A stretch of 20,077 nucleotides of DNA, taken from Dehalococcoidia bacterium UBA1332. GTDB taxonomy: Bacteria > Chloroflexota > Dehalococcoidia > Lucifugimonadales > Lucifugimonadaceae. The notes below the pieces were generated by a model that worked only from the letters and a program-made list of their open reading frames with translations, did not search any database and had not been told where the DNA came from. The DNA is taken from the NCBI GenBank assembly GCA_002306745.1, contig DBSW01000096.1, positions 1 to 20,077 of the forward strand, given 5' to 3'. The position numbers and the translations under genes were made by a program. Of the stretch, positions 14,814-20,077 are shown one piece after another (the stretch's first letter is position 1; each line of letters starts with the position of its first letter).

Positions 14814-16700
14814 TTAGCGGTTTCTTGCGTAGGGGATGCATTGAGTGTTTGAACAATGGACCGCTTTGAGATTGCTAGCAGAAAGATCGTGGTAAACGAT
14901 CAGTGGAAGTCCGTCAGCTCCAGTGGTGATTGAAGTGTGCATGCCAACGTTAGCTGACATGTCAAGATCATTTGTCGTTGCGTCGCTGCATTGTAGATTG
15001 TTGCAGTGAGCTATTTCTAATGAACCGTTAAAAAAATCGTAGTAGCTTATAATTGGTCTCGAGTCAGAGCCAATTGTTATTGAGCTCCAAGTCCCGACTC
15101 CACCATTTGTTACCGTTGCTGAATTTGTCGAAGATGAACACCAGACATTACTACAATGGGCTACCTTTAGATCCTGATTAGTTGCATCGTAGTACGCAAT
15201 GATTGCTTTTCCATCTACACCTAGGGCTGTTGAACTGCTTTGCCCCACATCACCGGCTGAGTCAATTACTTCAATATTGTTTACTTCACAAGTAACTGTG
15301 TTGCAGTGAGCTACCTTAAGATCTGCGTTTGTCGCATCGTAATAGCTAATTAAGGGCAATCCATCGGCTCCGATTACGACAGAAGAATACTTACCGACAT
15401 CGCCAATGCTGTCGACCGTCGTAATGCTGGCCGATGTGCAAGAAGTGTTATTACAGTGTGCGACTTTGAGATCTCCGTTAGTTGCATCATAGTAACTAGC
15501 TATACCCAAACCGTCCGTTCCTATTGCAATTGATGAGTAACTCCCGACATCGCCATTAGATTCAATTACCGTTTTGTTGCTTGTTGCACAATTTGTAGTC
15601 TCGCAGTGGGCTATCTTGAAATTACCATTTCCGTCGTTGGAGTCACGGTAAGAGATGAGAGGCAGGCTGTCAGTACCGATAATTACGGATGTGTGTATGT
15701 TTCCCGTGCCAATTGTTTCGATAGCTGATGTGGTGATTGAGGCACATGTGGTTTGGTCGCATTGAGCGAGATAAAGACTGTCGTTGGCTTTATACGTTAT
15801 TATCGGTAGACCATCATCGCCTATTGTGACTGAATTCCATAGTCCTGCCTTTCCCGGTCCAGTTACAAGGGTCGAAACAATATGTTTGCCTCGCTGGAAC
15901 GAAATTTGGTCTGTCGTAGCGCATCGTAGGTTTCCTGATGCGTCTACACCATTTACTACTAGATCAGTTCCACACGATTGGTTTGACTCTACATATTCAC
16001 CATCGATAGGTCCTCTTTCATCGCATACCCATGTCAGACCATTGAATAGTGCTATTTCTGTAGATTCACAGACCATGCCGCCGAGTGTGGTGTTAATAGA
16101 ACTGGGTCGGTTGCGTATGTCATTCCAGTCGACGGTTGCGGTGTTGTCATCGCCATCGTCTAGACCTTCAGGACGATTTTGAATATTTATCCAATCGATA
16201 GAACCCGCCGTTTTCCCTGCGCCTAAGTCTTCGGGGACGCCGGTTAGGGAAGACCATGGAATGCTGACATAACCAGATGAAATGTCCTCCGCATTGAGCT
16301 GGGGAAAATCATGCATATGATCGCTTCTAGCAGCAGTGGTTTCTTCACCTGATCCAGCGAAATCTACTGATGCATTATTGTTGTCTTCCTTTAGTCCTTC
16401 GCCAATCTGAAATAATCCAGATTTACCATCGGTGCCTGGCTTTCCATCATCTCCTTTAGGTCCCCGAGGCCCCTGAGGTCCTGTTGGTCCAGCGCCACCC
16501 GGAAATCCTTGCAAGCCGGTTGGCCCGATAGGTCCTTGGGGACCGACTTCACCTTGTTCACCCTTAGGTCCGGGCGGTACTGCTACCTCTAGTTCTTCTT
16601 GGTCGCTGGTGCAGGCGAGAGATGTTAATGCGAAGGTGCAAGCCGCTATTACCATTACTCGAACGTAAACATTTAGGAAGTTAATTTTTGAACGATGCAT
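14814..16700 (-). CDS. collagen-like lipoprotein with seven C-terminal CX4C repeats
   Basis: The product is a 628-residue surface protein. The signal peptide ends in a lipobox LTSLAC (C30). Residues 44-97 are 18 uninterrupted Gly-X-Y triplets, rich in GPQ, GPT and GPK, so a short collagen-like triple helix is expected. A fibre-like segment follows (RSDHMHDFPQLNAEDISSGY, and two WxxIxNRP elements). Residues 284-628 hold seven repeats of about 50 residues, of the type SSIAIGTDGLPLISYYDATN followed by DLKVAHCxxxxC. The collagen-plus-HMHDF layout recalls trimeric phage tail-fibre-like adhesins in bacteria. It is probably a trimeric stalk lipoprotein with a repeat-built head. It is separate from the respiratory operon and transcribed leftward. 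Confidence 0.85.
   Translation of the reverse strand: MHRSKINFLNVYVRVMVIAACTFALTSLACTSDQEELEVAVPPGPKGEQGEVGPQGPIGPTGLQGFPGGAGPTGPQGPRGPKGDDGKPGTDGKSGLFQIGEGLKEDNNNASVDFAGSGEETTAARSDHMHDFPQLNAEDISSGYVSIPWSSLTGVPEDLGAGKTAGSIDWINIQNRPEGLDDGDDNTATVDWNDIRNRPSSINTTLGGMVCESTEIALFNGLTWVCDERGPIDGEYVESNQSCGTDLVVNGVDASGNLRCATTDQISFQRGKHIVSTLVTGPGKAGLWNSVTIGDDGLPIITYKANDSLYLAQCDQTTCASITTSAIETIGTGNIHTSVIIGTDSLPLISYRDSNDGNGNFKIAHCETTNCATSNKTVIESNGDVGSYSSIAIGTDGLGIASYYDATNGDLKVAHCNNTSCTSASITTVDSIGDVGKYSSVVIGADGLPLISYYDATNADLKVAHCNTVTCEVNNIEVIDSAGDVGQSSSTALGVDGKAIIAYYDATNQDLKVAHCSNVWCSSSTNSATVTNGGVGTWSSITIGSDSRPIISYYDFFNGSLEIAHCNNLQCSDATTNDLDMSANVGMHTSITTGADGLPLIVYHDLSASNLKAVHCSNTQCIPYARNR
14817..15851 (-). 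repeat. seven tandem coding repeats of about 150 bp
   Basis: The 3' half of the lipoprotein gene encodes seven head-to-tail repeats of 50, 51, 50, 50, 50, 50 and 44 residues (residues 284-628). Each carries a DG/DS-P-I-SY core and a C-x4-C pair with a preceding His in six of the seven. DNA copies have diverged (for example, variants of the segment encoding YYDATNxDLKVAHC at about 15170, 15320 and 15470), so this is an old internal duplication rather than a fresh array. Confidence 0.85.
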
Positions 16701-17223
16701 ATGAAAAAGAAAAACCTGAATTACCTATGTACAGCGCGCCATCTTTTTTTTGCGATGGGTACTTATAGTTAGTCTTGTTTCGACCTAATTTTTCAAATTT
16801 TACTGTCGCCCAGAATTCAGTTGAGTGTGAACCATTCTTGAATAACTAAATTAGCGCAAACAATTGCTGGGAAATTTACTCGCCGGTTATAGAAAAATAT
16901 AATTTTGTGGGATTTTGGCGGGTAGTTTGCGCGGGAGTGTAACGAATTATTCGGTAGATTTTTGGTTGTGCCGAACCGTTAGTATCAAAAATTTTATGAC
17001 GAAATTTCATAGAAGCTTCACTGAAAATTTATTGTGAAAAACTTGAATAGAGTGGCTAATTTTCTCAAACTATGGGCTACCGCTGTTGTTTCACGATGCT
17101 AAAGTTCTTTTGTAGATTTGCTTAGGGCACCGTGTAAGGTCAAACTTCGTACGGTTCGTTATTGAAATTAACGTTTAGCACCAACTTTCGGAGTGGCATA
17201 CGCATAGGGAGGGATAAACAAAA
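16701..17223. other. 523-base divergent intergenic region, AT-rich
   Basis: This gap separates the leftward lipoprotein gene from the rightward E1 alpha gene and must hold promoters for both. On the minus strand TATAAG (16767-16762), 62 bases before the lipoprotein ATG, is a possible -10 without a good -35. On the plus strand TTGTAG, 17 bases and TGTAAG near 17111-17139 is a weak promoter-like pair. GGGAGGG at about 17209-17215 is the ribosome binding site of the E1 alpha gene, 10 bases before its ATG. I see no RNA gene, long ORF or strong inverted repeat here. Confidence 0.5.
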
Positions 17224-18222
17224 ATGGATATCTCCAAAAAGAAGCTTGAGTGGATTTATAGCACTATGTACAGAATCCGCCGCTTCGAGGAGACAATGCT
17301 CGAAGAGACCTTTAAGGGCAACTCGATGGGCGTTACTCACCCATCTGATGGTCAAGAAGCGCCACCAACCGGTATATGCGCCCATTTGAAAGATACTGAC
17401 TGGATCGGATCCACGCATCGAGGGCATGGGCACTGTATTGCTAAGGGTTTGGATACCAAGGCCATGATGGCTGAAATTATGGGTAAGGCGACCGGGCAGT
17501 GTGGTGGCAAGGGTGGCTCTATGCATATTGCTGATTTTTCCAAAGGGATGTTGGGGGCTAACGCTATAGTTGGTGCGTCTATACCACTGGCCGTAGGTGC
17601 AGCGCTTACATCGAAATATAAAGGCACTGAAAATGAATCGGTCGGAGTTTCGTTTTTTGGCGACGGAGCCTCGTCACAGGGAGTTTTGCATGAAGCTATG
17701 AACCTTGCGTCTGTCTGGAAATTGCCAGTGATTTTTGCTTGTGAAAATAACGGTTACGCAGAAGCAACTCCGTCGTGGTACGCAGTTTCTGCTGAGGATA
17801 TTGCTTCACGAGCTGAGGGGTATGGGATGCCAGGTGTTGTTGTAGATGGAATGGATGTGTTTGCTGTATATGATGCTGCTGGTGAAGCGATAGCGCGCGC
17901 TCGTGCAGGCCAAGGCCCGACTTTGCTTGAGATGAAGACGTATCGTTATCACGGTCATTTTCATGCTGACGATACCAAGAAATATCGCAAACCCGATGAA
18001 GAAAAGCTTTATCACGAAAAGGATGCGATCAAGCATTTTGAGAAGACTGTGGTAGGTCAGAAATTGATGACCGCAAAAAAACTAAAGCACATACGGGAAG
18101 AAATCGAGCAAGAAATGCGAGAGGCCGTGGACTTTGGATTAAATAGTCCGATGCCTGATGAATCAACCCTATACGAAGATGTCTACGTTAATTACTCGAA
18201 TCCTATCCATGGGCTTAGGTAA
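17224..18222 (+). CDS. thiamine-diphosphate-dependent 2-oxoacid (pyruvate/acetoin-type) dehydrogenase E1, alpha subunit
   Basis: The product is a 332-residue E1 alpha. It decarboxylates a 2-oxoacid (or cleaves acetoin) with thiamine diphosphate and passes the acyl group to a lipoyl E2. The cofactor motif runs from GDGASSQGVLHEAMNLA (146-162) to ENN (174-176). Other family marks are RRFEETM (19-25), THRGHGHCIAKG (64-75), GQCGGKGGSMHIAD (91-104) and TYRYHGHFHADD (239-250). The phosphorylation-loop region lacks the Ser pair of pyruvate dehydrogenases and looks somewhat nearer acetoin-type enzymes, so the substrate is open. A strong Shine-Dalgarno (GGGAGGG) precedes ATG 17224. The beta gene follows after 40 bases; E2 and E3 are not next to it. 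Confidence 0.9.
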   Translation: MDISKKKLEWIYSTMYRIRRFEETMLEETFKGNSMGVTHPSDGQEAPPTGICAHLKDTDWIGSTHRGHGHCIAKGLDTKAMMAEIMGKATGQCGGKGGSMHIADFSKGMLGANAIVGASIPLAVGAALTSKYKGTENESVGVSFFGDGASSQGVLHEAMNLASVWKLPVIFACENNGYAEATPSWYAVSAEDIASRAEGYGMPGVVVDGMDVFAVYDAAGEAIARARAGQGPTLLEMKTYRYHGHFHADDTKKYRKPDEEKLYHEKDAIKHFEKTVVGQKLMTAKKLKHIREEIEQEMREAVDFGLNSPMPDESTLYEDVYVNYSNPIHGLR

Positions 18223-18262
18223 ATTTCGTAACAACCCCCTAGTTGCAAAGAAACTTTAAATA

Positions 18263-19333
18263 ATGACAACATCACAAGCAAGTAATCCACTTGGTCCCGG
18301 ATATGAAAATGTTGCTGGCTCAGTAAAACGATTCCGAGACGTATTCCGCGACACGCTCAGAGCAGAGATGCACAGGGATGAGGATGTTTTTCTCATGGGA
18401 GAAGATATTTCCGGCGGATTTGATCGTGATACCAAAGAGCCTCTGGATGCTTGGGGTGGTCCATTTGCGGCTACCAAGGGCTTGGTACAGGAATTTGGTC
18501 CAGATCGAATCAGAGACGCACCGATATCCGAGGCTGGCTTTGTGGGAGCCGCTGTCGGGTCAGCTTTGACTGGGCTTAGACCTATCGTCGATCTAATGTA
18601 CTTTGATTTTGTAACAGTTGCATTCGACCAGTTGCTTTCAAATGCGGCGAAGAGTCGCTACATGTTCGGTGGCCAGACCAGAGTTCCAATGACCCTGTTT
18701 GCTAGATCTGGCGCTGGGACTGGACATGCCGCTCAGCATTCTGAGAGTTTTTATTCTATGTTGGCGCATATTCCTGGACTCAAGGTAGTGGTTCCATCTG
18801 ATCCATACTCTGTTAAAGGTCTTTTAGCCGCCGCAATCCGAGACGATGACCCGGTATTTTTGGTTAATGACAAGAAGCTGATCAATCTTGATGGATTCGT
18901 TCCGGATGAGGAATACATCATCGAACTGGGAAAAGGTCGATATATGCGACGAGGTCGTGATGTGACCCTAGTGGGCATGTCTTACACAACAGTGGTCTGC
19001 CAGCAAGCAGCTGAAAAATTATCTGAACTTGGAATTGATGCAGAAGTGATCGACATGATGTCTTTATCACCTTTTGATGAGGACATTCTAATTGAGTCAG
19101 TTCAGAAAACTAATAATGTGGTCGTTGTAGATGAAGACACTCCTCGTGCGTCTATGGCTTCTGAGTTTGCAGCTGTTATAGCAGACAAAGCATTCGACTA
19201 TCTTGATTCTCCAGTTAAACGAGTCACAGGACCTCATTCTCCAGTGCCTTACAACAGGGATTTGGAAAATGCATTTATGCCTCAGCCTGACGATGTAGTT
19301 AATACGGTCAAGAATAGCCTCGGAGTTGGCTAA
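18263..19333 (+). CDS. 2-oxoacid (pyruvate/acetoin-type) dehydrogenase E1, beta subunit
   Basis: The product is a 356-residue E1 beta that completes the alpha2beta2 thiamine enzyme. Visible marks are FRDVFRDTLRAEM, LMGEDISGGFD (44-54) with the cofactor-contacting Glu, RIRDAPISEAGFVGAAVGSA (83-102), and HAAQHSESFY (155-164) with the conserved active-site His159. The C-terminal transketolase domain includes GRDVTLVGMSYTT, DAEVIDMMSLSPFDED and VVVDEDTPRA, then VKRVTGPHSPVPYNRDLENA. The roughly 20-residue N-terminal extension before the first conserved helix is slightly long. No clear ribosome binding site lies before ATG 18263, so coupling to the alpha gene is likely. A strong terminator follows about 30 bases after the stop. 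Confidence 0.92.
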   Translation: MTTSQASNPLGPGYENVAGSVKRFRDVFRDTLRAEMHRDEDVFLMGEDISGGFDRDTKEPLDAWGGPFAATKGLVQEFGPDRIRDAPISEAGFVGAAVGSALTGLRPIVDLMYFDFVTVAFDQLLSNAAKSRYMFGGQTRVPMTLFARSGAGTGHAAQHSESFYSMLAHIPGLKVVVPSDPYSVKGLLAAAIRDDDPVFLVNDKKLINLDGFVPDEEYIIELGKGRYMRRGRDVTLVGMSYTTVVCQQAAEKLSELGIDAEVIDMMSLSPFDEDILIESVQKTNNVVVVDEDTPRASMASEFAAVIADKAFDYLDSPVKRVTGPHSPVPYNRDLENAFMPQPDDVVNTVKNSLGVG

Positions 19334-19363
19334 TTGTTCGAGAAAATTCTTGAGCAGACTTGA

Positions 19364-19409
19364 ATAAAGAAATCGGTCTGATCACTTATTATCAGGCCGA
19401 TTTCTTTAT
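19364..19409. terminator. bidirectional intrinsic terminator after the E1 genes
   Basis: A 19-base stem (19364-19382 with 19391-19409), perfect except for one G-U wobble, encloses the 8-base loop CACTTATT. The 5' arm is A-rich (ATAAAGAAA) and the 3' arm ends in TTTCTTTAT on both strands. It can therefore stop rightward transcription from the E1 operon and leftward-facing transcription from the aldolase gene, whose stop lies 72 bases away. Confidence 0.85.
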
Positions 19410-19480
19410 AAGGCGATTCAACAACCTTTTTTCAGCTTGGTTTTAACTTTGAAAAAGGCTGAGGAAAATGCGAGTTGATG

Positions 19481-20077
19481 TTAGCCTACAGGCATTTTTC
19501 GGTTAGTTATCCTTCTACCTATTACTGCCTTATCTTCACCTCCGCCTGAGAATATATGGGCTCCCATATCAATCAAAATCTGTAGATTCTCTTCATGACT
19601 CTTGTCTGGATCGTTCCATGAACAAAGAAACTTAAGATTATTTGCGTCGGCTGCAGATTTAATTTTTTCTCTAACCTGATCCATTTCTGGTGGATACGGC
19701 GGATCGTGTGCATCTGGATTGCCGAAGGACATTCCCATGTCTCCGGGCCCCCACTCGACAAATCCGAGACCCGGCACTCGGCAAATTGCATCTGAGTTAG
19801 CTGCAGATTCTTGATTTTCAAGTTTTAATCCAAGGAAAAGTTCTCCTTGAGGGTTGAGAGGCCAGGGGTCAGCAATTTTGACATATTGCTGAGGCGTCAC
19901 ACCCCAAATTTCTGCCGGTTGACCCTGTCCTCCTGCTCCTCTTTGGCCTTCGCCGAGACCTTCGCGCCCATTTTTATGAAATGGGTATCGACACTCTTCA
20001 ATGAATGCTCGAACGGCGTCAGCCTGACGTGCGTGGGTATGTAGTATTCCGTGAACTCCGGCGGATAAGACCTGACG
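19481..20077 (-). CDS. HpcH/HpaI-family aldolase / citrate lyase-like protein (N-terminus beyond window)
   Basis: The frame is open to the right edge; 198 C-terminal residues are present. The start of AGVHGILHTHARQADAVRAF matches the barrel strand and helix of HpcH/HpaI class II aldolases, followed by ECRYPFHKNGREGLG. The metal-binding pair appears as FLGLKLENQE (Glu88 of the fragment) and VEWGPGDMGMSFG (Asp113), 25 residues apart as in the family. Further on, LQILIDMGAHIFSGGGEDKA is the last strand and helix. These enzymes cleave or form 2-oxo-3-deoxy acids with a divalent metal. The typical PMV segment after the glycine-rich strand is replaced by HTHA, so substrate differs or is uncertain. 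Only the GTG at 19900 is an internal start; translation clearly begins further upstream. Confidence 0.82.
   Translation of the reverse strand, partial: RQVLSAGVHGILHTHARQADAVRAFIEECRYPFHKNGREGLGEGQRGAGGQGQPAEIWGVTPQQYVKIADPWPLNPQGELFLGLKLENQESAANSDAICRVPGLGFVEWGPGDMGMSFGNPDAHDPPYPPEMDQVREKIKSAADANNLKFLCSWNDPDKSHEENLQILIDMGAHIFSGGGEDKAVIGRRITNRKMPVG

Noticed and set aside
14817..15851. CRISPR-like or satellite DNA array from the regular 150-bp periodicity
   Set aside because: The repeats are in frame, diverged at DNA level, without identical short repeats and spacers, and form regular protein repeats.
17140..17526. 128-codon minus-strand open frame over the start of the E1 alpha gene
   Set aside because: It is antisense to the conserved E1 alpha coding region and has no motif or ribosome binding site.
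19422..19463. CTTTTTTC / GAAAAAG imperfect inverted repeat as a second terminator
   Set aside because: The arms are homopolymer-rich with a mismatch and a long loop; the 19-bp hairpin nearby explains termination better.

Overview
The window reads as a piece of an aerobic bacterial chromosome with moderate to low GC. It is packed with respiratory and cytochrome c maturation genes. A complete alternative complex III (ACIII) cluster, System I (Ccm) heme lyase genes, an extracellular collagen-like lipoprotein, a two-gene 2-oxoacid dehydrogenase E1, and MaoC-like and HpcH/HpaI-like enzymes would fit a Chloroflexota lineage such as marine SAR202-type bacteria. That placement is inference from gene content only; no rRNA or other phylogenetic marker is present.

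Layout, left to right: (1) 2-787, minus strand: a MaoC-like dehydratase fragment running off the left edge and an unrecognised 129-residue protein. (2) 930-5944, minus strand: a cytochrome c maturation block, in transcription order ccmH, ccmF, a CcmI-like small protein, a secreted and membrane-anchored protein of unknown role, and a CcmG/ResA-type thioredoxin. (3) 6051-14233, minus strand: an ACIII operon, in transcription order a 96-residue two-helix membrane protein, actA (pentaheme cytochrome), actB1 (molybdopterin-oxidoreductase-like, Tat signal), actB2 (iron-sulfur protein), an NrfD-like membrane subunit, actC (second NrfD-like subunit), actD and actE (monoheme cytochrome). (4) 14406-16700, minus strand: a small unknown ORF and a collagen-like lipoprotein with seven 50-residue repeats. 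(5) 17224-19333, plus strand: E1 alpha and beta of a pyruvate- or acetoin-type dehydrogenase, closed by a strong hairpin terminator. (6) 19481-20077, minus strand: the C-terminal part of an HpcH/HpaI-family aldolase, cut by the right edge.

The main biological theme is quinol oxidation by ACIII. ActC and its paralogue sit in the membrane and handle quinol, ActB1/B2 form the iron-sulfur module on the outer face, and ActA and ActE carry six c-type hemes that pass electrons onward. The ccm genes directly downstream, on the same strand with very tight spacing, make the machinery that attaches those hemes. The whole 14.2 to 0.9 kb stretch looks like one or two co-directional transcription units. 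A candidate promoter with an exact TTGACA box lies upstream of the 96-residue gene.

The parts that known families explain least are the 96-residue leader protein, the 462-residue protein inside the ccm block, the collagen/repeat lipoprotein with its in-frame downstream ORF, and the 129-residue protein at the left end.
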